Positions 27,904-36,643 of a stretch of DNA of 64,000 nt are shown here, piece after piece; the stretch's first letter is position 1, and each line of letters starts with the position of its first letter. The notes beneath the pieces were generated by a model that was not told where the DNA came from, did no database searches, and worked only from the letters and a program-made list of their open reading frames with translations. The stretch spans positions 1-64,000 of the forward strand of contig JBFWUN010000005.1 of NCBI GenBank assembly GCA_050247235.1, in the 5' to 3' direction. This stretch comes from CAIKBL01 sp050247235 (lineage in GTDB: Bacteria; Pseudomonadota; Gammaproteobacteria; Ga0077536). Position numbers and translations under genes: made by a program.

Positions 27904-29058
27904 TCAGTTCAGGTTGTAGGCGCGGGCGACGTTGTCGGCGAGAATGCGCCGCCGCGAGCCGGGGGGCAGCGGTGCGAGCATCTCCGCCAGTTCGTGCATG
28001 TATTCCGCGGTGTGATCGGGGTGCGGGAAATCCGACGCCCAGAAGAAGCGATCATCGCCGATGAACGGGATCACGCCGGCGACTGCGCGCTCGTCCGGAT
28101 CGATCGACACGTAGCACTGCCGCCTGAAATACTCGCTCGGCAGCTCCTTCAGGCCGGTCTTCGGCATCAGCGGACCCTTGCTCACGGCGTCCATGCGGTC
28201 GATCAGCTGGCCGATCCAGCCGGCCTGCGATTCGAGCACGACGACCTTCACCCGCGGAAACCGCTCGAAGATCCGGTAATGGAACAGCGACACGAAGGCC
28301 TGCTGCATGCCCTGCGCGACCAGCACGTCGAAGTACCATGTGAACTCGAACACCTCCTTCTGCGCAAGCTCGTCGAAGCGGCGGTGCACGTCCAGCGACG
28401 GCGGATCCACCGTCGGATGCAGCGCCACCGGCGCGCCGTGCTCCTCGGCAATCGCCCACAGCCGCGCGTAGTCCGGATGTCCGGGCGACTTGCGGGTCCA
28501 CGTGAACGGGTGAAAGAAGATGCCCTTTGCGCCAGCCGCGAGCGCGCGTTCGGTCTCCGCCGCGGCGAGCGCCGGATCGGACAGCGAGATATGCGCGATG
28601 GGAACGAGCCGCCCGCCGGAGTCCGCGCAGAAATCCATGATCCAGCGGTTGTAGGCGCGCGTGTAGGCGGCGGCGATTTCCGGGTCGCGGACCTCGGGCT
28701 CCCACAGGATGCCCAGCGTCGGGTACAGCACGGCCTTCGCCAGTCCTTCCTGATCGAGTCGTGCGAGGCGCTCCTTCGGATCCATCGACCCGAACGGCGC
28801 GCCGCGCAGGTAGGTGCGTTCCGGTGATGGCCGGATGTCGCTCGCGCCCATCCCGCCCAGCGAACCCGCGAAACCCGGCGGCATCAGGGTCGACGGTCTG
28901 CCGTTGTACTCGAAGTATTCGAGCCCGTCCGCATTCGTGCGGATCCGGATCGCGCGATCGCGGTACTGCGGTTCGAGGTACTTCTCCCACAGGTCGGGCG
29001 GCTCGAGGATGTGGCCGTCGGCATCGATCGCGCCGCGCGTATCGACAGGTTCATGCAT
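27904..29058 (-). CDS. Amidohydrolase family 2 protein
   Basis: The 384-residue protein belongs to the amidohydrolase-2 group of metal-dependent hydrolases and decarboxylases. The N-terminal DADGHILEP is the usual metal motif, LHPTVDPPS and FWASDFPHPD carry later histidine and aspartate ligands. Members include decarboxylases such as ACMSD and various ring-cleavage hydrolases, so hydrolysis or decarboxylation are both possible. A GGGAG site precedes the ATG. It lies between the VOC and SDR genes and is probably co-transcribed. Confidence 0.85.
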   Translation of the reverse strand: MHEPVDTRGAIDADGHILEPPDLWEKYLEPQYRDRAIRIRTNADGLEYFEYNGRPSTLMPPGFAGSLGGMGASDIRPSPERTYLRGAPFGSMDPKERLARLDQEGLAKAVLYPTLGILWEPEVRDPEIAAAYTRAYNRWIMDFCADSGGRLVPIAHISLSDPALAAAETERALAAGAKGIFFHPFTWTRKSPGHPDYARLWAIAEEHGAPVALHPTVDPPSLDVHRRFDELAQKEVFEFTWYFDVLVAQGMQQAFVSLFHYRIFERFPRVKVVVLESQAGWIGQLIDRMDAVSKGPLMPKTGLKELPSEYFRRQCYVSIDPDERAVAGVIPFIGDDRFFWASDFPHPDHTAEYMHELAEMLAPLPPGSRRRILADNVARAYNLN

Positions 29059-29083
29059 GGGGCGTCTCCCGGCTCGGATGGGT

Positions 29084-29779
29084 TCAGGCGGCGTCGGGCA
29101 CGCGCACCGGCGGTGTGTTCTCGCTCAGTTCGCGGGTCACCACGTCATCGGGCAGGTCGAACGCCCCCGCGAAGCCTGGATCCATGTGGGTGTACTCGGG
29201 CTTGCCGAGTCCCGCGGGCGGCTGCGCCACCGGGGACGCCGCCGGGGTGAACGCGGGCGGGTTCTTGTAGCGCGCGAGCTCTTCCGCGCTGATGCCGTTC
29301 AACGCGACTACCTCCGGGTCGATCCACGCCTCGGCGTTGATCGCCGCCGGCGACGTCGACACCTCGAGCACGAGGTTTTCCGGACCGCCAAAGTAGATCG
29401 ACTTGCAGAAGCCGTGGTCGAGCGGGCCGAGGACGCGCACGCCGCGCGTACGGATGCGATCGCGCATCGCGAGCAGCGCCTCGTCGGAATCCACGTTGAA
29501 CGCGAGATGCTGCATGGAACCCGCGGCACATGGCTTGACCGGGTTGCCGGCATGCGACACGCCGAACGCTGTCGGGATCTCCTTGACGGCCGGCGCGAAC
29601 ACGAAAGCGATCGAGCAGTGCGCGTTCAGTTCCATGAACGCGTGGAAGTAACCGTCGACATTGTGCATCCAGTAGAGCGCCGTCAGCCGCATGCCGAGCA
29701 CTTCCGAGAAGAACGCGATCTGCTGCTTCACGTCAGCGGTCATGATCGCGAGGTGATGAATACCGTTCAGTTGAGCCAT
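29084..29779 (-). CDS. VOC superfamily (glyoxalase/dioxygenase-like) protein
   Basis: The 231-residue protein has the vicinal oxygen chelate fold, with histidines in NGIHHLAIM, MQHLAFNV and a glutamate in ENLVLEVS as likely metal ligands. An extension of about 80 residues follows the core. VOC enzymes include extradiol dioxygenases and glyoxalases, and I cannot choose. The ATG at 29779 follows GGAGGATCCC, a clear ribosome site; the longer open frame has no family match. Confidence 0.85.
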   Translation of the reverse strand: MAQLNGIHHLAIMTADVKQQIAFFSEVLGMRLTALYWMHNVDGYFHAFMELNAHCSIAFVFAPAVKEIPTAFGVSHAGNPVKPCAAGSMQHLAFNVDSDEALLAMRDRIRTRGVRVLGPLDHGFCKSIYFGGPENLVLEVSTSPAAINAEAWIDPEVVALNGISAEELARYKNPPAFTPAASPVAQPPAGLGKPEYTHMDPGFAGAFDLPDDVVTRELSENTPPVRVPDAA

Positions 29780-29891
29780 GGGATCCTCCGGGTTGCGGGA
29801 TGGCGCGTGGGCGCGCGGAGGCGAGGATCCGCGCGAGGTGGTTCGAGAATAATCCTGCCGCAGCGCACTCGCCAACTCGGCCGGCCGCGGG

Positions 29892-31108
29892 TCAGGTGCG
29901 CGGGTCGGCGAATGCCGGCATGACCTCCCGGACGAACAGGTCCTGGGATTCTTCCGATGACGGCACGAGGATGTAGTACGTGACCCCGGTCTCCCGGATG
30001 CGCGTGTGCAGCGTGCGCGTCACTTCCTCGNNNNNNNNNNNNNNNNNNNNNNNNNNNNNNNNNNNNNNNNNNNNNNNNNNNNNNNNNNNNNNNNNNNNNN
30101 NNNNNNNNNNNNNNNNNNNNNNNNNNNNNNGTCGGCGAATGCCGGCATGACCTCCCGGACGAACAGGTCCTGGGATTCTTCCGATGACGGCACGAGGATG
30201 TAGTACGTGACCCCGGTCTCCCGGATGCGCGTGTGCAGCGTGCGCGTCACTTCCTCGGGGGTCCCGAGCAGGGCCACCGGGGAGGCCTGCGCGGTGGCGT
30301 AATCCGGGAACCCGAGTCCGCTCGCGAGCTGGCGCAGCGCGGGATCGGTCGCGTCGCGCGACAGGCCGAGCAGGGCAAGCCCTCCCAGCTCCATCTCCTG
30401 CGGATCGCGTCCCGCCTCGCGCATGAAGCGGTGCAGCAACGCGATGCGCTGCTGCAGGGTCGGCAGGTCGAACTTCACGGTGGCAGCCGGATCGTTGACG
30501 AAATCCTTGCCGTCGCCGGTCGGCGGGATCAGGTTGATGATGCTGGCCTCGCGGGCGGCGATGCGCAGCAGCCCGGTGCCCGAGCCGCCCAGCATGATCG
30601 GCGGATGCGGCGTCTGTGCCGGGCGCGGATGGTTGTAGGCCTTCTCGATGCGGAAATGCCGGCCGTGGAAGGTCGGCTCGGGTTGCGTCCACATCGCCTT
30701 CAGGACCTGGATCGTCTCGTCGAGCTGTTCGAGCCGGACCTTGGTCGGTGGAAACGGGTAGCCGTGCGCGTGGTACTCGGTGGGCTGCCAGCCGGCGCCG
30801 AGGCCGGCGGTGAAACGTCCCCGGCTCACGAGATCGAGAGAGGTCATGATCTTGGCAAGCAGCGCCGGCGTGCGGAACGAGATCGCGGCGACCGCCGGCA
30901 CGAGCCGGACCCGCGACGTGACGGCGGCGATCGCCGTCAGCGCAGTGAAGCATTCGAGCTGCGGCGACTGCGCAGTGCCGAGCGGCGAAAAGAAGTGATC
31001 GTTGACGGAAACCGAGTAGAAGCCGTCGCGTTCGGCGCGCTGCGCGGCGGCCTGGACCGCCGCGACGTCGTTCGGCACGATGAAGATGCCGAATCTCACT
31101 GGATGCAT
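29892..31108 (-). CDS. LLM-class flavin-dependent oxidoreductase, split by the assembly gap
   Basis: The gene is a luciferase-like monooxygenase relative starting MHPVRFGIFIVPND at 31108, with GAGGGG upstream. It includes SVNDHFF, RVRLVPAVAAI and LGGSGTGLLRIAA. As written it is broken by 100 Ns and a 127-base repeat. Removing one repeat copy plus the Ns (227 bases) restores one 329-residue frame ending at 29892, which is a normal family length. So the break is almost certainly an assembly fault. Cofactor (FMN or F420) and substrate are unknown. Confidence 0.85.
29904..30030. repeat. 127-base direct repeat, left copy (assembly overlap)
   Basis: This 127-base segment is identical to 30131-30257. 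The two copies abut the N gap on either side and both encode the C-terminus of the LLM oxidoreductase. Exact identity over 127 bases, a common de Bruijn k-mer length, points to unmerged contig ends rather than a biological duplication. Confidence 0.95.
30031..30130. other. Scaffold gap of 100 Ns
   Basis: One hundred unknown bases join two contigs. Because the flanks are identical copies, the real gap is probably negative: the contigs overlap by 127 bases and the Ns are a placeholder. Confidence 0.98.
30131..30257. repeat. 127-base direct repeat, right copy (assembly overlap)
   Basis: Identical to 29904-30030. Here the coding frame continues upstream into the rest of the LLM oxidoreductase, so this copy joins the main body of the gene while the left copy carries its stop codon. 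Confidence 0.95.
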
Positions 31109-31277
31109 GTTTCCCCTCCCTCGACACGTGTGCTGCGGAATGCCGCGGGCGCGGCCCCGCGAGTGTAACCCACCCCGCGATCCGCGCTGGACCCGTCTCG
31201 AGACGTGCTGAACAATGCCGGTCGGCGCCGGTCGCCCGATCGGTGCAGACCCGGGAGCATCCGCGAGAGGAGCCGTC

Positions 31278-32162
31278 ATGCAGGTGGGATTCGTCGGAAT
31301 CGGCGCCATGGGCGTCGGGATGGTGCGCAATCTACTGAAGGCCGGACATACCGTGACCGTGTGGAACCGCACCGTCGGGAAAGCCGCCGCGCTGGTCACC
31401 GATGGTGCCCGGCTCGCAGCGACACCGGCCGCCTGCGCGGCGGCGGATGTCGTGATCAGCATGCTCGCGGATGACGCCGCCACCGCGGAGGTCACGCTCG
31501 CGGACGACTTTCTCGCCGCGCTGCGCCCGGACACGGTGCACGTGGGCATGGCAACCATCGGCGTGGACCTCGCGGAACGGATCGCGGCCACGTATGCCGC
31601 GCGCGGGCGCGCGTACGTCTCCGCGCCGGTGTTCGGGCGTCCGCCGGCCGCCGCGGCCGCGCAGCTTTTCATCGCCGCTGCTGGCGCCGAGGCGGATCTC
31701 GCGCGCTGCCAGCCGCTGTTCGATTCGCTGGGCCAGCGCACGTTCGTGGTGGGCGCGCGCCCGGCGGCGGCGAACGTCGTGAAGGTGTCCGGCAATTTCA
31801 TGCTGGCGTCGATGATCGAGGCGCTCGGCGAGGCCTTCGCGCTGGTACGCAAGCAGGGGATTGCGCCTGAGACGTTCCTCGACGTCATGACCAGTACCAT
31901 CTTTCCGGCGCCGGTATACAAGATCTACGGCGGTCTCATCGCGAGCGACCAGTACCTGCCGGCGGGTTTCACCCTGCGTCTTGGCCTGAAGGACGTCCGC
32001 CTCGCGCAGGCTGCCGCAGATGGCTGCATGGTGCCGATGCCGCTCGCCGGCCTGCTGCATGATCGCTACATGACGGCCATCGCGCGCGGTTACGGGGAGT
32101 TCGACTGGGCGGGACTCGGCCGGCTGTGCGCGGATGACGCCGGCTTGCCGGCGCGGGATTGA
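31278..32162 (+). CDS. NAD(P)-dependent oxidoreductase, 3-hydroxyisobutyrate dehydrogenase family
   Basis: The 294-residue enzyme has the N-terminal dinucleotide motif VGFVGIGAMGVGMVRNLLKAGH and the beta-hydroxyacid dehydrogenase catalytic lysine in VVKVSGNFMLASMIEALGEA near residue 175. GRPPAAAAAQL corresponds to the substrate-binding region of the family, though the usual DAPVSGG motif reads SAPVFGRP. Glyoxylate reductase-like and imine reductase-like relatives share this variation. The ATG at 31278 follows GAGAGGAG. It is divergent from the LLM gene. Confidence 0.87.
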   Translation: MQVGFVGIGAMGVGMVRNLLKAGHTVTVWNRTVGKAAALVTDGARLAATPAACAAADVVISMLADDAATAEVTLADDFLAALRPDTVHVGMATIGVDLAERIAATYAARGRAYVSAPVFGRPPAAAAAQLFIAAAGAEADLARCQPLFDSLGQRTFVVGARPAAANVVKVSGNFMLASMIEALGEAFALVRKQGIAPETFLDVMTSTIFPAPVYKIYGGLIASDQYLPAGFTLRLGLKDVRLAQAAADGCMVPMPLAGLLHDRYMTAIARGYGEFDWAGLGRLCADDAGLPARD

Positions 32163-32208
32163 GTGATGCGCACGATCCGGTGGCGCGTGCCTGGCGAGAC
32201 CTGACGCG

Positions 32209-32559
32209 ATGGGCACGCTGCTCGTCAAGGCGGTCCTCAGCGGCGTCATCGTCGTGCTGATCAGCGAACTCGCGAAACGCAGTGCGCCGGCCGGCGCGCT
32301 GCTTGCGTCGCTGCCGTTGACCTCGATCCTCGCGTTCGCGTGGCTCTACCGTGACACTGGTGACGCGCGCCAGGTGGCGACGCTCGCCCACGAGATCGCC
32401 TGGCTCGTGCCACCTTCCCTGCTGCTGTTCCTGGCGCTGCCGCGCCTGCTCGGCGCGGGGATGCCATTCGTCCCTGCGCTTGGGATCGGATGTGCCCTGA
32501 CGGCCGCCGGTTACGCGGCACTCATCTTCGTACGCAGCCTGCTCGGAGGACTCGCGTGA
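32209..32559 (+). CDS. DUF3147-like small membrane protein
   Basis: The 116-residue protein is made almost entirely of four hydrophobic segments with the motif LAKRSAPAGALLASLPLTS near residues 20-40. It resembles DUF3147-type membrane proteins of unknown function. It overlaps the following gene by 4 bases (GTGA), so the two are translationally coupled. Confidence 0.7.
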   Translation: MGTLLVKAVLSGVIVVLISELAKRSAPAGALLASLPLTSILAFAWLYRDTGDARQVATLAHEIAWLVPPSLLLFLALPRLLGAGMPFVPALGIGCALTAAGYAALIFVRSLLGGLA

Positions 32560-32900
32560 AACGCAGAAACCCACCGGCCGTCGTCGTGCCGCGGGCCGTC
32601 GCGATCTTCCTGCCGCCCGTCATCGCGCTCGCGCTCGCGTATGTCTACCACCACTGGCAGGCCGGCCAGGCAGCGGACGAAACGGCAGCGCTGTGCGCGC
32701 GTTTCACGCAGGGGGACGTCAAGATCTTCGTGCAGGAGGCGCTCTCGGCGGATTTCGCGGTGCACGACGAGGGCGCCGGCTCGAACGTTGTCATCGCATC
32801 CCGGGACGTGTTCGGCCTGCGCAAGCAGAGCTACCGCTGTGTCGTGCGCCATGCAGGCGATCGCATCCTGTCCGCCGAGACGGCGCACGTCGTCGACTGA
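32556..32900 (+). CDS. Hypothetical membrane-anchored protein
   Basis: The 114-residue product has one hydrophobic segment at about residues 12-30 (VAIFLPPVIALALAYVYHHW) and a small extracytoplasmic domain with two cysteines. I do not recognise a family. GTG at 32556 overlaps the stop of the DUF3147-like gene, which supports it being real and cotranslated. Confidence 0.6.
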   Translation: MKRRNPPAVVVPRAVAIFLPPVIALALAYVYHHWQAGQAADETAALCARFTQGDVKIFVQEALSADFAVHDEGAGSNVVIASRDVFGLRKQSYRCVVRHAGDRILSAETAHVVD

Positions 32901-32965
32901 GGCCCCGGCATTGCGGGTCGCCGAATCGGGCAGCGGTGGGATATTCGATGCGATGACCCCGGCCG

Positions 32966-34084
32966 TCAGACCTCGCGCGACCTGGACTCCGCGCCGTCTC
33001 CGGTGGCGCCCGGCAGCGACGGCGTGCTGACACTGCCGCGCGTCCACTCGCGCAGCACGGCAAACCCCACCGCGAGCAGGGTGGGGCCTAGAAACACGCC
33101 GATGAATCCGAACGCGAGCACGCCACCGATCACGCCGAGCAGCACGATCAGGAACGGCAGCGCCGCGCCCTGGCTGATCAGCCACGGTTTCACCAGGTTG
33201 TCGATGCCGCTGATCACGAAGAAGCCCCACAGGCCCATGAACGTCGCCCAGCCGGGAGATCCCTCCCGGAGCAGCCACAGGGTGGCCGGGATCCACACCA
33301 GCGGCGGCCCCACCGGGACCAGCGACAGCACGCTCGTCAGCAGGCCGAGGAACAGCGGGCCCGGGATGCCGGCCAGCGAGAAACCGATCCCGGCGGCAAG
33401 CCCCTGTGCGAGTGACGTGCCGAGGATGCCGTAGACAACGCCCCTGACGGTGCGCGCCGCGAGATCGATCAGCGCCTGCGCGCGCCGCCCGGCAATCCGC
33501 TCCATGCCGGCGCTGAAGCGCGCAACGACCGACACGCCGTCCCGGTACAGGTAGAACGCGGCGAACACGCTGAGCGTCAGCTGCAGTACGGCCTGCCCGA
33601 TGTCCAGACCCCGTTTCAGCAGCCACGTGGTGATGGGCTTGGCCTGCGCCTGCAGCCAGGCGAGCGCTTCGCTGCCGTGCGCGCCCGGATCGACGCGCAG
33701 CGACTGCCAGTAGTCGTGCAGGTAGGGCCCGATGCCGGGCACGCCCGCGAGCCACGCCGGCGGCGCCGGCAGCCCGGTGTCGAGCAGGCCGCGCAGCGCG
33801 CCCGCGAGAGTGTTCACGTTCTCGCCAAGCCGGGTCGCGACCAGCAGCAGCGGGGCGACCAGCAGCAGCGCGAGCATCACCGTCATCGCGAGCGCGGCGA
33901 GCGTGCGCCGTCCGCCGCACAGGCGCAGCACGCGCGTGAAGATGGCCCACGTGGAGAAGGTCAGGATCACGGCCCACAGCAGCGCCGACACGAACGGGGC
34001 GAGCACCGCGAGGCAGCCGCCGACGAGCAGCGCGAGCGCCGCGATCGTCAGCACGTTCTCGATCCGCTGCGCAGTCACCGCCAC
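32966..34084 (-). CDS. AI-2E family transporter (UPF0118/PerM-like)
   Basis: The 372-residue protein has about eight hydrophobic segments. GGVLAFGFIGVFLGPTLLAVGFAVL near the C-terminus and SLVPVGPPLVWIPATLWLL are typical of the PerM/YdiK family. Members have been linked to sodium-proton antiport, autoinducer export or unknown substrates, so the family name should not be read as a function. The GTG at 34084 gives the usual length; a second GTG two codons later is possible. Confidence 0.88.
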   Translation of the reverse strand: MAVTAQRIENVLTIAALALLVGGCLAVLAPFVSALLWAVILTFSTWAIFTRVLRLCGGRRTLAALAMTVMLALLLVAPLLLVATRLGENVNTLAGALRGLLDTGLPAPPAWLAGVPGIGPYLHDYWQSLRVDPGAHGSEALAWLQAQAKPITTWLLKRGLDIGQAVLQLTLSVFAAFYLYRDGVSVVARFSAGMERIAGRRAQALIDLAARTVRGVVYGILGTSLAQGLAAGIGFSLAGIPGPLFLGLLTSVLSLVPVGPPLVWIPATLWLLREGSPGWATFMGLWGFFVISGIDNLVKPWLISQGAALPFLIVLLGVIGGVLAFGFIGVFLGPTLLAVGFAVLREWTRGSVSTPSLPGATGDGAESRSREV

Positions 34085-34195
34085 GTGCGGCTCCCGGTCG
34101 CCGCGATCAGGCGCGCCTTGGCGGGCGGTCGCCGGCGCGCTAACGTGGCGCAGCCCCGCGTTCCTGTCCGCTGTCCGCCCGGAGCCCGCTCAGCC

Positions 34196-34453
34196 ATGTA
34201 CGTCCCCGAACATTTTCGTGAAACCGATTCCGCCGCCGCGTATGCGTTCATGATGGCACATCCGTTCGGGCTCGCGGTGACCGTGGTCGACGGCGCACCG
34301 TTCATCAGCCACGTGCCTTTCCTGGTGGATGCCGCGGCTGGTCGCATCCGCTGGCATCTCGCGGCGGCCACCCCGCAATCCGCGCAGCTCGGCGCTGCAG
34401 ACCAGGCCACGCTCGTTTTTCTCGGGCCTCACGCGTACGTATCGCCGCGCTGA
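34196..34453 (+). pseudogene. Truncated PaiB/FMN-binding negative regulator-like protein
   Basis: The 85-residue ORF begins MYVPEHFRETDSAAAYAFM and reaches FLGPHAYVSPR before stopping. This is the N-terminal part of PaiB-like split-barrel FMN-binding proteins, which are usually about 200 residues and continue through YVSPSWY and a tryptophan-rich stretch. The other two thirds are absent, and the following 100 bases are GC-rich non-coding sequence. It is most likely a decayed gene, though a short expressed product is possible. Confidence 0.7.
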
Positions 34454-34554
34454 GGCAGGAGAACCTCGCGCGCCGCGGGCGCGCCTGACCGCCGCGCGCG
34501 CTCCGCGCGCGGGGCGCGCTATCATCGGCGCCTGTTTCAACAGCGGAATCCCCG

Positions 34555-34962
34555 ATGCGACCCGATACCCTCGCGCTGATCCAGCGCTACTACGCGGCGT
34601 TCAACACTGGCGACATGAATGCTTTCCTGGCCCTGCTGACCGACGACGTCGCGCATGACATCAACCAGGGTCGGCGCGAGAGCGGCCGGGAGGCCTTCGG
34701 CCGTTTCATGCAGCACATGAATCGCTGCTACCGCGAGCACCTCACGGACCTGGTCGTGATGGCGAGCGACGACGGGCGGCGCGCCGCCGCCGAGTTCATC
34801 GTCAACGGCGAATACCTGGTGACGGACGAGGGACTGCCGCCCGCCGCCGGCCAGCGCTACCGCCTGCCGGCCGGGGCGTTCTTCGAGATCCGCGACGCCA
34901 AGGTGGCGCGCGTGACGAACTACTACAACCTGCAGGACTGGATCGCGCAGGTGGGCGGATGA
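34555..34962 (+). CDS. SnoaL-like/ketosteroid isomerase-related protein
   Basis: The 135-residue protein has the NTF2-like alpha-beta layout typical of SnoaL and ketosteroid isomerase folds: helix IQRYYAAFNTGDMNAFLALL, strand VAHDINQGRRESG and FFEIRDAKVARVTNYYNLQDW at the end. Such proteins isomerise or cyclise small molecules, or simply bind ligands. It overlaps the following GNAT gene by 4 bases (ATGA), so they are co-translated. Confidence 0.85.
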   Translation: MRPDTLALIQRYYAAFNTGDMNAFLALLTDDVAHDINQGRRESGREAFGRFMQHMNRCYREHLTDLVVMASDDGRRAAAEFIVNGEYLVTDEGLPPAAGQRYRLPAGAFFEIRDAKVARVTNYYNLQDWIAQVGG

Positions 34963-35564
34963 CCGCGAGCGGGTTGGAGATCCGCGTCCTGACCGGGCGT
35001 AACCCGGAGTTTGCGACGCTGGTGCCCGACCTCGCGCGGCTGCGCATCACGGTGTTCCGCGAGTTTCCGTACCTGTACGACGGATCAGCTGCGTACGAGG
35101 AGAAGTACCTCGCGACCTACACGAACTGTGCGGACAGCGTCGCCGTGATCGTGCGCGATGGCGATCGCGTGGTCGGTGCCTCCACCGGGCTGCCGCTCGT
35201 CGCGGAGACCCCGGAATTCCAGCAGCCGTTCCGCGCGCACGGCTACCTGCCGGCCACGATCTTCTACTGCGGCGAATCGGTGCTGCTCGCGGAGTACCGC
35301 GGCCGCGGCCTGTACCGCGCGTTTTTCGAGGGGCGCGAGCAGCACGCGCGAACGCTGCGCGGATTCCGCAGCATGGCGCTGTGCGCGGTGGTGCGAAAGG
35401 AGGATCACCCGCGCCGCCCGCCCGGGTACGCGCCGCTCGACCCGGTCTGGCAGCGGTTCGGCTACGTCCGTCACCCGGAGCTGGTGACGCAGTACGAATG
35501 GCAGGACCTCGACGAGGCCGCGCCGAGCGCCAAGGACATGGTGTTCTGGCTCAAATCGCTGTAG
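34959..35564 (+). CDS. GNAT family N-acetyltransferase
   Basis: The 201-residue protein has the GNAT core, with an acetyl-CoA binding loop near YRGRGLYRAFFEGRE and a beta-bulge before it (YCGESVLLAEYRG). GNAT proteins of this type are often paired or fused with a carbon-nitrogen hydrolase, and such a gene lies 1.1 kb downstream at 36644 with a universal stress gene in between on the other strand. The acyl acceptor is unknown. Confidence 0.82.
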   Translation: MTASGLEIRVLTGRNPEFATLVPDLARLRITVFREFPYLYDGSAAYEEKYLATYTNCADSVAVIVRDGDRVVGASTGLPLVAETPEFQQPFRAHGYLPATIFYCGESVLLAEYRGRGLYRAFFEGREQHARTLRGFRSMALCAVVRKEDHPRRPPGYAPLDPVWQRFGYVRHPELVTQYEWQDLDEAAPSAKDMVFWLKSL

Positions 35565-35579
35565 GCGTCGCGAACCGGC

Positions 35580-36467
35580 TCACCCCGGCCGCACGGCCAG
35601 CACCGTGGAACGATTCCGATGCAGCACCTTCTCGGCCGTGTTGCCGAGCAGCCTCGCGCGCAGGCCTTTGCGCCCGACCGTTCCCATCACCAGCAAGGTC
35701 GCCTTGAGCTTGCTCGCGACCCCGTCGATCACGCGCTCCGGCGGGCCTGCCTTCAACGTGAAGCGTTCCGCCGGCAGGTCGAATTCGCGGCACAGCGCGG
35801 CGATCGATTCCGCCGCCTTCTCGCGCGAACGCCGTTCGAGCAGCGCGCGGTCGATGAGATCGAGATCGTGCGCCAAGGTCGACAGCGGCACGGCCGAGAC
35901 CACGTGGAGCTCGGCCCCGACCTGGCGCGCGACGGCGGCCGCATGCCCGAGCACACGCCGATCGAGGGTCTGCTGCTTCGGATCGCGGGACAGCAGGTCG
36001 ACCGCGGCGACCACCCGTGCGGGACGCTTGCGCAGCCGATCCCGCACGATCATGACCGGCACGGGCGCCTGCCGCAGCAGGGTCCAGTCGGTGGGCGTGT
36101 GCACGAGACTCTCGCTGCGGTGGCCGCTCTTGACGATCAGCCGGTGGCCTTTCTTCGCGACTTCCGCGTTCACCCAACCCGCAATGTCCTTTGTCCATGC
36201 CACCTGCTGGCGGATGGTGACACCCTCCACCGGGTGACGCGCGACGATCCCCGCGAGCCAGTCGCGCTTGTCGGCGAGCATCCTGGCCTGCATGCGTCGC
36301 GCCTCGGCCTTCGAGACCAGGGTGGCCTCGTCGACGATCGGATCGTGCACGAACGCGACCACGGAGAGGCGGGCGCGCGACCCGCGGGTGAGATCGAGCG
36401 CCGCGCGCAGCGCGAGCTGACGATTGTCATCGCGGTCGGCGACAACGAGGATGTCTTCGAACAGCAT
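35580..36467 (-). CDS. Tandem universal stress protein (UspE-like)
   Basis: The 295-residue protein contains two Usp domains of about 140 residues. The first begins MLFEDILVVADRDDNRQ and the second has VVAAVDLLSRDPKQQ and ends LLVMGTVGRKGLRARLLGNTAEKVL, a recognisable ATP-binding G-2x-G-9x-G(S/T)-type region. The ATG at 36467 follows GAGAGGAG; longer frames have no family match. It lies 15 bases from the converging GNAT stop. Confidence 0.9.
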   Translation of the reverse strand: MLFEDILVVADRDDNRQLALRAALDLTRGSRARLSVVAFVHDPIVDEATLVSKAEARRMQARMLADKRDWLAGIVARHPVEGVTIRQQVAWTKDIAGWVNAEVAKKGHRLIVKSGHRSESLVHTPTDWTLLRQAPVPVMIVRDRLRKRPARVVAAVDLLSRDPKQQTLDRRVLGHAAAVARQVGAELHVVSAVPLSTLAHDLDLIDRALLERRSREKAAESIAALCREFDLPAERFTLKAGPPERVIDGVASKLKATLLVMGTVGRKGLRARLLGNTAEKVLHRNRSTVLAVRPG

Positions 36468-36643
36468 TTCATCTCCTCTCGCGGGCGCACCGCCCGACAG
36501 GTTGCTCATCGATGAGGACATGGTAGCCCGGGCGGGCGAATTTCCCGCTTGATCCCGATCGTGCACCGGTTCGAAAGCGATCTTCGCGGCTTGTCTCGCG
36601 TGGAACGGCACTGACACAATGGCCGGGGCACCGGAGAAATTCC

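Noticed and set aside
29904..30257. Tandem duplication of the LLM gene 3' end as a biological event
   Set aside because: The copies are exactly identical at a k-mer length, separated only by Ns, and removing one copy repairs the gene.
32966..34084. Autoinducer-2 exporter, as the family name implies
   Set aside because: The family name is historical. Nothing nearby supports quorum sensing and members have other proposed functions.
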